Assembly: GCA_934378195.1 (NCBI GenBank)
Contig: CAKRPO010000032.1
Location: 1 to 27,444, forward strand
Direction: 5' to 3'
Length of the DNA: 27,444 nt
Source of the DNA: an uncultured Blautia sp.
GTDB taxonomy: Bacteria > Bacillota > Clostridia > Lachnospirales > Lachnospiraceae
Program-made: the position numbers and the translations under genes
Part shown: piece by piece, positions 14,186-22,900 of the stretch
Position numbering within the stretch: the stretch's first letter is position 1
How the letters are laid out: every line of letters starts with the position of its first letter
Notes under the pieces: model-generated
Databases searched by the model: none
Seen by the model: only the letters and a program-made list of their open reading frames with translations
Told to the model about the DNA's origin: nothing

Positions 14186-15814
14186 ATGCAGTGTTTTCAG
14201 GGAAAATCTGTATATAAAGGAATTGCGATGGGACCGATCGTGGTTCTTAAGAAAAATGATTATCAGGTAAAACGTACCCGGATCGAAGATGCAGAAACAG
14301 AAGTGAAACGTGTGGATGAAGCCTTAAAGGCATCTCAGGAACAGCTTCAGAAACTTTATGATAAGGCTGTCAAAGAGGTTGGTGAAGCCAGTGCAGCAAT
14401 CTTCGAAGTACATCAGATGATGCTGGAGGATGAGGATTATATGGAAGCGATTCAGAATATGATCTGCACCGAACAGGTTAATGCCGAGTATGCAGTTGCA
14501 GTTACCGGCGATAATTTTGCAGAGATGTTTGCTTCCATGGATGATGATTATATGAAAGCACGTTCTGCTGACATCAAAGATATTTCCGAGCGTCTTGTAC
14601 GTAACTTAAGTGGACAGGGAGATGTGGATTTAAGTTCCATCGATCCTTCTGTGATCGTTGCGGATGATCTCAGTCCAAGCGAAACTGTTCAGATGGACAA
14701 AGACAAGATCCTTGCATTTGTAACAGTTCACGGATCTACCAATTCTCATACAGCAATCCTTGCACGTATGATGAACATTCCGGCACTGATCGGGGTACAG
14801 ATGGATCTGGAGGCTCTTCAGACAGGAATGACTGCGGTTGTAGATGGCTTCCAGGGAACCGTTACTTTTGAGCCGGATGAAGAAACAAAAGTTCAGACAG
14901 AAACCAAAATGCAGGAAGAAGCTGAGAAACTGAAACTCCTTCAGGAACTGAAGGGTAAAGAAAATGTCACTCTGGATGGACGAAAGATCAATATTTACGC
15001 AAACATTGGAAGTGTTGGTGATATTGGTTATGTGATGGAAAACGATGCCGGTGGAATCGGACTTTTCAGAAGTGAATTCCTGTATCTTGGAAGAAATGAT
15101 TTCCCGACAGAAGAAGAACAGTTCCAGGCTTACAGGCAGGCTGTACAGATGATGGCAGGAAAGAAAGTTATCATCCGTACACTGGATATCGGAGCGGACA
15201 AACAGGTAGATTATTTCAACCTTGGCAACGAAGATAACCCGGCTATGGGATATCGTGCAATCCGTATCTGCCTGAAACAGCCGGAAATCTTTAAGACACA
15301 GCTTCGTGCACTTCTTCGTGCTGCTGTGTATGGAAATCTTTCAATCATGTATCCGATGATCACTTCTACAGAAGAAGTAAAGAAAATTTACGAGATCGTA
15401 GCAGAAGTAGAAGAAGAACTGAAAGCACAGGAGATTCAGTATAAGATTCCGGAACAGGGAATCATGATTGAGACTCCGGCAGCAGCAATCATCAGTGACA
15501 AGCTTGCGGAGATGGTTGATTTCTTCAGTATTGGAACTAATGATCTGACCCAGTATACGCTGGCAATTGACCGTCAGAATGAAAAACTGGATGAATTTTA
15601 CAATCCACATCATGAAGCAATTTTGCGCATGATTCAGATGGTTGTAGATAACGCACATAAATGCGGTAAATGGGCAGGTATCTGTGGAGAACTTGGTGCA
15701 GATGCAACTCTTACCGAACAGTTTGTACGTATGGGACTGGATGAACTTTCAGTAGCACCGTCCATGATTCTGAAACTTCGTAAGATCGTTCGCGAGATGA
15801 AAGTAGAAGAATAA
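14186..15814 (+). CDS. ptsI: PTS Enzyme I (phosphoenolpyruvate-protein phosphotransferase)
   Basis: A 542-aa cytoplasmic enzyme that takes phosphate from PEP onto a histidine and hands it to HPr. The phosphohistidine motif is GSTNSHTAILAR with H188. The PEP-binding half shows GGIGLFRSEFLYL, an IIRTLDIGADKQ strand, IMIETPAA, FSIGTNDLTQY and the catalytic cysteine in GICGELGAD (C500). It lacks roughly the last 25-30 residues of the 570-575-aa textbook enzymes, ending soon after SVAPSMILKLRKIV; all catalytic motifs are present, so this is likely a lineage-typical short form. GGGAGGAAAAGG precedes the start. It is the last PTS gene; a Fur-operator palindrome, not a clear terminator, follows. Confidence 0.96.
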   Translation: MQCFQGKSVYKGIAMGPIVVLKKNDYQVKRTRIEDAETEVKRVDEALKASQEQLQKLYDKAVKEVGEASAAIFEVHQMMLEDEDYMEAIQNMICTEQVNAEYAVAVTGDNFAEMFASMDDDYMKARSADIKDISERLVRNLSGQGDVDLSSIDPSVIVADDLSPSETVQMDKDKILAFVTVHGSTNSHTAILARMMNIPALIGVQMDLEALQTGMTAVVDGFQGTVTFEPDEETKVQTETKMQEEAEKLKLLQELKGKENVTLDGRKINIYANIGSVGDIGYVMENDAGGIGLFRSEFLYLGRNDFPTEEEQFQAYRQAVQMMAGKKVIIRTLDIGADKQVDYFNLGNEDNPAMGYRAIRICLKQPEIFKTQLRALLRAAVYGNLSIMYPMITSTEEVKKIYEIVAEVEEELKAQEIQYKIPEQGIMIETPAAAIISDKLAEMVDFFSIGTNDLTQYTLAIDRQNEKLDEFYNPHHEAILRMIQMVVDNAHKCGKWAGICGELGADATLTEQFVRMGLDELSVAPSMILKLRKIVREMKVEE

Positions 15815-15837
15815 CTAAATAAGAAAAAATATCAAAA

Positions 15838-15899
15838 ATGAAAACCGTTTTCATATTGACACTCTATCAGAATGTGCTATAATATGAAAACGGTTTTCA
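15838..15899 (+). promoter_or_regulatory. fur/znu promoter flanked by two perfect operators
   Basis: The promoter is TTGACA (15856-15861), 16 bp, TATAAT (15878-15883). Directly upstream is ATGAAAACCGTTTTCAT (15838-15854), and directly downstream is TGAAAACGGTTTTCA (15885-15899). Both are perfect dyads of TGAAAAC-S-GTTTTCA with arms of at least 7 bp. The downstream site begins two bases after the -10 box. This is the layout of an autoregulated Fur-family repressor, and the following genes suggest zinc as the signal. Confidence 0.85.
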
Positions 15900-15938
15900 A
15901 TTTATACTGGGTAGGAATGCATAGAGAAGGGACGAACT

Positions 15939-16403
15939 ATGGGAACGAAAGCACCTTATCAGACAAAGCAGATGAAGCAGATCCTGGCTTATCTTCAGAC
16001 AATAGAAGGTACACATGTGACGGTTGCTGATGTCTGTTCTTATTTTAAAGAGCAGGGAATTAATGTCGGAACAACGACAGTTTATCGTAATCTTGAGAAG
16101 ATGGTAGAACAGAGGCTTGTTGCCAAGTATAACGTGGATGGGACGAGCAGTGCCTGTTTTGAATATCTCGGAGCGGAAGAACATTGTCATAAGACCTCCT
16201 GTTTCCACTGCAAATGTGAAAAATGTGGAAAACTGATTCATCTTCACTGCGAGGATGTGGTTAAACTGGAGCAGCACCTGATGGACAGTCACGGATTTCG
16301 CATGGATCCATGCAGGACGGTTTTTTATGGAATCTGTGAAGAATGCAGAGGACTGGAAGATGACAAAAAAGAAACAGAGACTGTACATATCAGGGCAAAA
16401 TAA
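15939..16403 (+). CDS. Fur-family metalloregulator, probably Zur
   Basis: A 154-aa DNA-binding repressor. The N-terminal winged helix (about 1-80) contains TTTVYRNLEKMVEQRLV, the recognition-helix region of Fur proteins. The C-terminal metal and dimer domain has the structural zinc cysteines in CEKCGK and CEEC, plus a His/Cys-rich segment (EHCHKTSCFHCKC and IHLHCEDV). The extra cysteines (SCFHCKCEKC) are more than in typical Fur. It is followed after 25 nt by a zinc-type ABC importer, and two perfect operators flank its promoter, so I infer zinc-responsive repression of itself and the importer. Fur, PerR or Mur identity is not excluded from sequence alone. GAAGGGA precedes the start. Confidence 0.88.
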   Translation: MGTKAPYQTKQMKQILAYLQTIEGTHVTVADVCSYFKEQGINVGTTTVYRNLEKMVEQRLVAKYNVDGTSSACFEYLGAEEHCHKTSCFHCKCEKCGKLIHLHCEDVVKLEQHLMDSHGFRMDPCRTVFYGICEECRGLEDDKKETETVHIRAK

Positions 16404-16428
16404 GCGGAATATAAGGTAACGGAGTAGA

Positions 16429-17478
16429 ATGCTGAGACAGAAGAAAGCAGGTATAAGGATGAAAAAATGGATCACTGGTGCGCTGGCAATTCTGCTGGGT
16501 GTGATGAGCATTGCGGTTCCTTTTTCAGGAATGCACATAGCAGAAGCTAAGACAACGGAGGAAACAGACAGGAAACTGAATATTGTGACGACCATTTTTC
16601 CGGAATATGACTGGACAAGAAATATTCTGGGGAACAGGGAAGCGGATGTGAATCTCACGATGCTCCTGGATAATGGGACAGACCTTCATAGTTTTCAGCC
16701 GGCAGTGAAAGATATTATGAAAGTATCCAGCTGTGATCTCCTGATCTATGTGGGTGGCGAATCCGACCAGTGGATTGAGGATGCACTGGAATCGGCTCAG
16801 AATAAAGATATGAAGACGATTAATCTGATGGAAGTCCTTGGCGATACGATTAAGGAAGAAGAAACAGTTGAGGGTATGCAGGACAGTGAACACGAACATG
16901 GTCATGAGGACGAGCATGCCCATGAGGGTGAGGATGAGAAGGAATATGACGAGCATGTCTGGACTTCCATGCGAAATGCTTCTGTGATCTGTGACGCGAT
17001 TGCAGAAACGCTTGAGGAGATGGATCCTGAGAATAAAGAAATCTATCAGACAAATGCTGAGAACTACAAAGCAAAACTTTCTACACTGGATCAGAAATAT
17101 CAAGAAACGGTAGATACAGACAGACAGAATACGCTGATCTTTGCCGATCGTTTTGCATTTCGTTATCTGGTCGATGATTATGGACTGAACTATTATGCTG
17201 CATTTTCCGGATGTTCGGCAGAGTCTGAAGCAAGCTTCAAGACCGTAACATTTCTTGCTGGCAAGCTAGATGAGCTAGGAATTAAAACAGTATTAACGAT
17301 TGAGAAATCAGATGACAGGATTGCCCAGACAGTGATTGAAAATACAAAAGAGAAAGATCAGAAGATTCTTGAGCTTAATTCCATGCAGTCGATCACTTCG
17401 GATGAGATCAAAGACGGGGTGACATATCTTTCTGTGATGGAAGATAATCTGAAGGTTCTGAAAGAAGCACTTAAGTAG
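16429..17478 (+). CDS. Zinc-type ABC substrate-binding protein (ZnuA-like)
   Basis: A 349-aa exported metal-binding protein (cluster A-I, ZnuA family). The start at 16429 has GGAG 4 nt upstream; an ATG at 16459 (MKKWITGALAILLG) gives a more typical signal peptide and could be the real start. The signal peptide ends near HIAEA, without a lipobox cysteine. Ligand candidates are H87 (TDLHSFQP) and H176 (DEHVW), after a His/Asp/Glu-rich loop (about 153-176) typical of zinc proteins. The position of the third ZnuA histidine is not His: the segment reads FADRFAFRYLVDDYGL (238 onward), and AFSGCSAESEAS (C262) follows. This appears to be the clostridial subgroup with altered ligands. Zinc is favoured over manganese by the His-rich loop and the Fur/Zur context. 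Confidence 0.88.
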   Translation: MLRQKKAGIRMKKWITGALAILLGVMSIAVPFSGMHIAEAKTTEETDRKLNIVTTIFPEYDWTRNILGNREADVNLTMLLDNGTDLHSFQPAVKDIMKVSSCDLLIYVGGESDQWIEDALESAQNKDMKTINLMEVLGDTIKEEETVEGMQDSEHEHGHEDEHAHEGEDEKEYDEHVWTSMRNASVICDAIAETLEEMDPENKEIYQTNAENYKAKLSTLDQKYQETVDTDRQNTLIFADRFAFRYLVDDYGLNYYAAFSGCSAESEASFKTVTFLAGKLDELGIKTVLTIEKSDDRIAQTVIENTKEKDQKILELNSMQSITSDEIKDGVTYLSVMEDNLKVLKEALK

Positions 17479-17494
17479 GAAAAGAGGAACAACG

Positions 17495-18205
17495 ATGGCA
17501 CAGCTTACATGTAAAAACCTTACATTGGGATATGATAACCGGGCGATTCAGGAAGACCTGAATTTCTCTATAAATGCAGGAGATTATCTCTGTATCGTTG
17601 GAGAGAATGGTTCCGGTAAATCCACATTGATGAAAACACTGCTTCATTTGCAGACGCCGATCAGCGGCAGCATTGAACTTGGTGATGATCTGAAAAAAAA
17701 TGAAATCGGTTATCTGCCGCAGCAGACACTGGTGCAGAGAGATTTTCCGGCATCCGTGCGGGAGATTGTGCTGTCCGGGTGTCAGAGCCGTTGTGGATGG
17801 AGACCATTCTATAATAAAGAAGAAAAAATGGTTGCGCAGAAAGCCATGGAAAAAATGATGATCCAGGATCTGGCAGATCAGTGTTACCGTGAACTTTCCG
17901 GTGGACAGCAGCAGCGCGTCCTTCTTGCAAGAGCACTCTGCGCAGCTCAGAAAATCTTGCTTCTGGATGAACCGGTCTCCGGACTGGACCCAAGAGTGAC
18001 AGCGGAAATGTACCAGTTGATCAAAGATCTGAATAAAAAAGATGGAATTACGATCATAATGATTTCACACGATATTGCAGCAGCTGTGAAATATGCAACA
18101 CATATTCTTCATATTGGCGAACATTGTTTTTTCGGAACTAAGAAGCAGTATCTGGAAAGCAGTCTGGGAAGAGCTTTTACCGGACAGGAAGGAGAGGATG
18201 AATAA
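17495..18205 (+). CDS. Zinc-type ABC transporter ATPase (ZnuC-like)
   Basis: A 236-aa ATPase driving the metal importer. Walker A is GENGSGKST near residue 37, the Q-loop is in EIGYLPQQTLVQRDFPASV, the signature is LSGGQQQRVLLARAL, Walker B is ILLLDEPVSGLD, and the switch His is in MISHDI. The Q-loop region and size (about 235 aa) match ZnuC/AdcC/TroB proteins. It starts 16 nt after the binding-protein gene and its stop lies just before the permease start, so the three are one translational unit. Confidence 0.93.
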   Translation: MAQLTCKNLTLGYDNRAIQEDLNFSINAGDYLCIVGENGSGKSTLMKTLLHLQTPISGSIELGDDLKKNEIGYLPQQTLVQRDFPASVREIVLSGCQSRCGWRPFYNKEEKMVAQKAMEKMMIQDLADQCYRELSGGQQQRVLLARALCAAQKILLLDEPVSGLDPRVTAEMYQLIKDLNKKDGITIIMISHDIAAAVKYATHILHIGEHCFFGTKKQYLESSLGRAFTGQEGEDE

Positions 18206-18206
18206 G

Positions 18207-19043
18207 ATGTTTGAGACACTTCGTATGTATTTTCAATATCCGTTTGTACGTTACGCACTGATCGTTGGCGTACTGATCGCATTATGTTCTTCTCTTCTGG
18301 GTGTAACTCTTGTATTGAAGCGTTTTTCCTTTATTGGAGATGGACTTTCTCATGTGGCATTTGGAGCGATGGCGATTGCATCTGTTCTGAATATTACCAA
18401 TAATATGTTGTTTATCCTGCCGGTAACAGTAATCTGTGCGATTTTTCTCCTTCGTGCAGGACAGAATACCAGAATCAAGGGAGATGCGGCGATTGCTATG
18501 ATTTCTGTCGGTGCACTGGCAATCGGTTATCTACTGATGAATCTTTTTTCTACCAGCCCGAATATCTCAGGAGATGTGTGCAGTACTTTGTTCGGTTCGA
18601 CATCAATTCTGACACTGACAAAAGGTGAGGTATGGCTGTGTGCGATTTTATCGGTTGTGGTCGTTGCGATTTTTATTCTTTTTTATAACAAAATTTTTGC
18701 GGTAACATTCGATGAAAATTTTGCCAGAGCAACAGGAACGAGAGCAAATGCCTATAATCTGCTGATTGCAGTGGTGATCGCGGTAATTATTGTGCTTGCG
18801 ATGAATCTGGTAGGTTCCCTGTTGATTTCAGCACTTGTGATTTTTCCTGCACTGTCGGCGATGCGGTTGTTCAAGTCTTTTCGTTCGGTAACGATCAGCG
18901 CAGCAGTAATGTCAGTGTTGAGTGCAACTGCCGGAATTCTGATTTCCATTCTGGCAGGCACACCGGTCGGCTCTACAATTGTGGCAGTAGATATTGCCGT
19001 ATTTCTAATCTCTTATGGAATTGGAAGAATAACAGGAAGATAA
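18207..19043 (+). CDS. Zinc-type ABC transporter permease (ZnuB-like)
   Basis: A 278-aa metal ABC-3 family permease (PF00950 type) with about eight membrane helices. Family-typical stretches are the early FVRYALIVGVLIALCSSLLGV, then LKRFSFIGDGLSHVAFGAMAI, and later ENFARATGTRANAYNLL followed by a LVGSLLISALVIFPALSAM segment. I prefer the ATG at 18207 because GGAGAGG (18191-18197) is spaced 9 nt from it; the ATG at 18198, overlapping the ATPase stop, is the alternative (281 aa). It ends the operon, before four hairpins and a strong terminator. Confidence 0.92.
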   Translation: MFETLRMYFQYPFVRYALIVGVLIALCSSLLGVTLVLKRFSFIGDGLSHVAFGAMAIASVLNITNNMLFILPVTVICAIFLLRAGQNTRIKGDAAIAMISVGALAIGYLLMNLFSTSPNISGDVCSTLFGSTSILTLTKGEVWLCAILSVVVVAIFILFYNKIFAVTFDENFARATGTRANAYNLLIAVVIAVIIVLAMNLVGSLLISALVIFPALSAMRLFKSFRSVTISAAVMSVLSATAGILISILAGTPVGSTIVAVDIAVFLISYGIGRITGR

Positions 19044-19057
19044 AAAATATCAGATGT

Positions 19058-19159
19058 GAGATGCGCAGAAGAAGTATCTCATGCATTGCATGATGCGCAT
19101 CTCGCAGCAAGAATGCCGAGGCATTCTTGAACTCAGCCGGAGAGGAATCCCCGGCTGAG
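19058..19159. repeat. Cluster of consecutive hairpins after znuB
   Basis: Within 102 nt there is GAGATGCGC/GCGCATCTC (19058-19066, 19095-19103) enclosing TCATGC-ATT-GCATGA (19079-19093). Next is CAAGAATGC-CGAG-GCATTCTTG (19108-19129), then CTCAGCCGG/CCGGCTGAG (19132-19140, 19151-19159). Each stem is perfect, 6 to 9 bp. None carries its own T-tract. This looks like an intergenic repeat element or a 3'-UTR stabiliser. Confidence 0.6.
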
Positions 19160-19188
19160 ACAGTATTTTGAAAATATTGATTTATGAC

Positions 19189-19235
19189 AGGAATTCTTGT
19201 GGGGTTCAGATCTCTACAAGAATTCCTTTTTCTTT
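19189..19235 (+). terminator. Terminator of the fur-znu operon
   Basis: A perfect 12-bp stem AGGAATTCTTGT/ACAAGAATTCCT (19189-19200, 19216-19227) with a 15-nt loop is followed by TTTTCTTT. The right arm lies inside the 3' end of the convergent 173-aa gene, and that gene's stop codon is in the loop. No T-tract follows in the minus direction, so it acts mainly on plus-strand transcripts. Confidence 0.85.
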
Positions 19236-19727
19236 ATTATAACGGCAATATCTGCCACTTTCGGAAATGAATGGCTGGTATGTATCAGTACGTATGTCTT
19301 TGACATAAACGATACCAGTTGCAATCATCTCAACAAGGGAAAAACGTTTGCTCAGGCTGGAAATCCATCGATAGGTTTTTTCATTGTCGGAATCAGCTGC
19401 AATGAGGCTGTATCCACCTTCGCATGATTTCAGAGAGAAGTAGATCTTCTCTGGTTTGGTGATTTCTTTGAAGACCTGGCTGGTAATGTAAGAGGAGAAA
19501 TTCTCCTTTACAAATTTCTGGAAGGTTTTGGTGGTGTAGATTTCGCCGGATACTTCATCCGTGATTCTGTCTCCACGCTCAAGACGATTTTTGATCAGAG
19601 TCAGAGCTTCAATCGTCCAGTTGATAAAGGAGATGCTGTTGTAGGTCATGCTTTCCTGAAGCTGATCGATCAGCTTTTTAGACAGGACATTTGATTTGGC
19701 CGCTTCGTTAAAGAGTTCTTCGTTCAT
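19206..19727 (-). CDS. Uncharacterised 173-aa protein
   Basis: Not recognised. A soluble, mixed-charge 173-aa protein beginning MNEELFNEAAKSNVLSKKLIDQLQESM. GGAGGG (complement of 19733-19738) and a near-consensus promoter support this start; the frame extends 24 codons upstream without such support. The first half looks helical and the second half rich in beta-forming residues (EKIYFSLKSCEGGYSLIAAD, IATGIVYVKDI, SGRYCRYNKEKGILVEI), suggesting two parts. No signal peptide, membrane segment or metal motif is apparent. It is convergent with the zinc operon and divergent from the hybrid kinase cluster, with 261 nt between it and the first kinase, so coregulation with the kinases is possible but unproven. 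Confidence 0.8.
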   Translation of the reverse strand: MNEELFNEAAKSNVLSKKLIDQLQESMTYNSISFINWTIEALTLIKNRLERGDRITDEVSGEIYTTKTFQKFVKENFSSYITSQVFKEITKPEKIYFSLKSCEGGYSLIAADSDNEKTYRWISSLSKRFSLVEMIATGIVYVKDIRTDTYQPFISESGRYCRYNKEKGILVEI

Positions 19728-19770
19728 AGTGTTCCCTCCATAAAAATGTATGTGGTAATTGATAATTTTT

Positions 19771-19799
19771 ATTATAAAGTGCAGTTGTGCAAAAAGCAA
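19771..19799 (-). promoter_or_regulatory. Promoter of the 173-aa protein gene
   Basis: On the minus strand, TTGCTT (complement of 19794-19799), a 17-bp spacer and TATAAT (complement of 19771-19776). The spacer contains TGCA-CAAC-TGCA, a small dyad. Confidence 0.7.
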
Positions 19800-19851
19800 T
19801 GAAAAAGCATGGAAATAGAATGAAAATTATATAAAATCCACATAAAAATAC

Positions 19852-19975
19852 TTGACAATGCGCAAAATCAACCAAGATTGTTTTTACAGAGGCACAGAGA
19901 ATCAGACGGGATAGCTGGTCAGGGCACTGAACTGAAGCTGCTGTGAACGGAGTGAACAGTAACACCAGCTGATTC
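19852..19975 (+). promoter_or_regulatory. Possible promoter and structured leader of the kinase cluster
   Basis: A consensus -35 TTGACA (19852-19857) has only a weak -10 about 17 bp downstream (AAGATT near 19874-19879). The following leader can fold: GAATC (19899-19903) with GATTC (19971-19975), a 9-nt bulge AGACGGGAT, and AGCTGGT (19913-19919) with ACCAGCT (19964-19970). The enclosed 44 nt contain CTGT/ACAG and CACT/AGTG alternatives. It is not recognisable as a c-di-GMP class I aptamer. Confidence 0.4.
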
Positions 19976-19988
19976 ACATATCGAGATT

Positions 19989-22900
19989 ATGTTGCAGAAA
20001 AATCTGGAATCAGTTAAAATACAAGGTATGAAGAAAACAGAAAAAAAACAGACTTATTTTTTGAGAGCAGCAATGATGACTCTGACAACGATATTGATCA
20101 TACTGTTTTTGGTGATCATGTCGATGGTTGGTAAGATTCAGGGAACTGCACGGGTCGTAAATTATGCTGGCCTTGTCCGGGGCGGCACGCAGAGAATGGT
20201 CAAATTGGAAATAGCCAGCACGCCACAGGATAAGATGTATCAGACAATTTTCTCTTATATAGAGGGTCTTCGAAATGGCAGTGAGGAATTGAATTTTGTG
20301 TGTCTGGATGATAGGGACTTCCAGACGAAGATGGAGGAACTGGCACAATATTTTGAAGAACTTCGAAAGGAAATCCTTCTTGTCCGTGAAAAAGGCTATG
20401 AACATACGGATATTATAGAAAAGAGTGAGAATTTTTTTCGGATTTGTGATGAGGCGGTAGGCTTTGCAGAAGTCTATTCCCAAAAGAAAGCCACGGCACT
20501 GGATCATCTGGAAAAATTTGTAGTTGTGGATATTCTGGGACTGATACTTATCATTGCTGCAGAACTGATAAAAGCAGTTCGCTTTGCAGCGCAGAATAAG
20601 ATTTTGCAGAAAAAGGTCTATCTGGATGAGGCTACAGGACTTCCAAACAAAAACAAATGTGAGGAAATCCTGAATGAGACGGATCCGATACCGGTGAATG
20701 AACTGGTGGCAATGTGTGTGTTTGATCTGAACAATCTGCGAACGATCAACAATAATCTGGGTCATGACAAAGGGGACGAGTATATTCGATCTTTTGCAAT
20801 ACAGCTCCGTGAAGCAGTACCGGAAGAATTTTTTGCCGGCCGTGATGGCGGAGATGAATTTATTGCGGTTCTGAAAGGAATGGATCACGAGGAAGTACGG
20901 AAATGTCTGCAGAATATCCGTGATCATGCGGCAGAATATTCCAGACAGCATCCGGAAATGCCAATCAGCTATGCAGCCGGTTATGCACTGTCAAGTGACT
21001 TTGAAGGCAGTACGATGAGAGAACTCTTCCGTTTGGCTGACAAAAACATGTATATTGATAAAAACCGTGCAAAGATGGAGGAAGCAGCAGAGAAACAGAG
21101 GATGAATATTCGTCTTCTGGAAGAAATTACAGAAAAGGGGTTTCAGTTTACGGACTGCATTTATTGCGATGCGCTTTTGGATCAGTATTATGTACTGCGT
21201 GCAAGCTCACGATTTTTCCTGGCCGAGGATGGAAGCTATTCCGGAGCGGTTGAGCAGATCATACAGGAATTGGGAACGGATGAGAACCGCAAGAGTATGA
21301 GAAAGGAATTGCAGATTTCTTATCTTGCAGAACAGATCACGGACAAAGGTGAGAAGCTAGAACTTTTATATCAGTACAGGAAAGAGAACAGTATTTGTCG
21401 AGGACGAATGACAGCACTGTTTGTAAATAATACCGAAGATGGCAGGCTTCATCATTTCATTCTGGGATTTGAACCATTCCAGAATAAAAATGAAAACACG
21501 TCGGATGAAAAAACTCGATTAAATCGGTATTATGAACAGCTGAAGCTGTCCATTGCCGAGAATGAGAATTATGCCGAGGCACTTTTGCAGACAGCACATG
21601 CAGTCTATACCGTAGACCTGACAAATGACAGTCTGGAAAGCACGTATTGTCATGCAGCAGCGAGTGAATTTGCTAATGATGTGGATACACCATGCTCATA
21701 CAGTAAATATTGCAGCAAAAGAAGTCAGTATGTGACAGAAGATACACTGGAAAACTACCGAATTGTGGATTCGGCATTTAAACTTCTGAAGCGTTTTGCT
21801 ACTGGTTCCAAGCAGATTACAGTAGAATACTGTGAGAGGGGAAAAGATGACCAGCCGGTATGGCTGCAGAAGACAGTATTGATGTCCAGAGATACTGTAT
21901 ATGATGCAAAGACCAATAAAGAGAGTTCTGTTGTTCATGCGATCATTCTTTTCAAAAATACTTCGAATTTCCATGAAAAGGAACAGCAGGAAAAAGCACG
22001 TCTGCAGATGGCTTATGAAGAAGCGGATTCCGAGAACAGAGCCAAGACGGAATTTATGAATCGTATGAGCCATGATATTCGTACGCCGATCAATGGAATC
22101 ATGGGGATGGTAGATATCATCCGTAAAAGCAGGGATGACTGGGAAAAAGTTGATGACAGTCTGGATAAGGTTCAGCTGTCTGCCCGACATTTGCTGGAAC
22201 TGGTCAGTGATGTCCTCGATATGAGCAAACTGGAAGCTGGTATGTTTGAGATTCATGAAGATGTATTTGATATAAGTGAGCTTATGGATGAAGTTGCTGC
22301 ACTTGTGGATGCTCAGCTGGTTGAATCCGGTATTACACATCGCAAGCACAGAAGTAATATTCAGCACACTGCCTTGAAGGGAAGCTCCCTGCAACTGCGC
22401 CGCATCATGGTCAATCTCTTGAGCAATGCAATCAAATATAATAAATCAAATGGAACAATTGATACATATGCGGAAGAACTTTCCTGTGATGGTACAACCG
22501 TGTGGTATGAATTTAAAATAGTTGATACCGGAATTGGCATGAGTGAAGAATTTATAAAAGAACAGCTGTTTAAACCATTTACACAGGAGAAGAATGACGC
22601 CAGAACACTGTACAGAGGAACCGGTCTGGGAATGTCAATCGTCAAGGCGCTTCTGGATAAAATGGGAGGTTCTATAGAAGTAGAGAGTCAGCTTGGCGCA
22701 GGAAGCACTTTTACCTTCCGCCTTCCGTTTGAGCTTGATGAAAATGCCATCGAAACCAAAACAGAAGAGCAGAGCCTGGGTGAACAGAAGCTGGAAGGAA
22801 AACGGATTCTTCTGGTTGAGGACAATGAGATCAATATGGAGATTGCAGAGTTCTATCTGAAGGAGCTGGGAATTGTGATTGATAAGGCATGGAATGGCCA

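Noticed and set aside
15897..16658. Long minus-strand frame opposite fur (253 codons)
   Set aside because: Runs across the fur gene, its promoter region and the znuA start; no motif and no ribosome binding site.
19880..19975. c-di-GMP class I riboswitch in front of the GGDEF kinase
   Set aside because: The conserved core with its GCAAAGC-type segment and tetraloop-receptor layout is not found.
20010..20951. Long minus-strand frame opposite the GGDEF kinase (313 codons)
   Set aside because: Shadow of the kinase N-terminus with unnatural Cys/His/Phe content.
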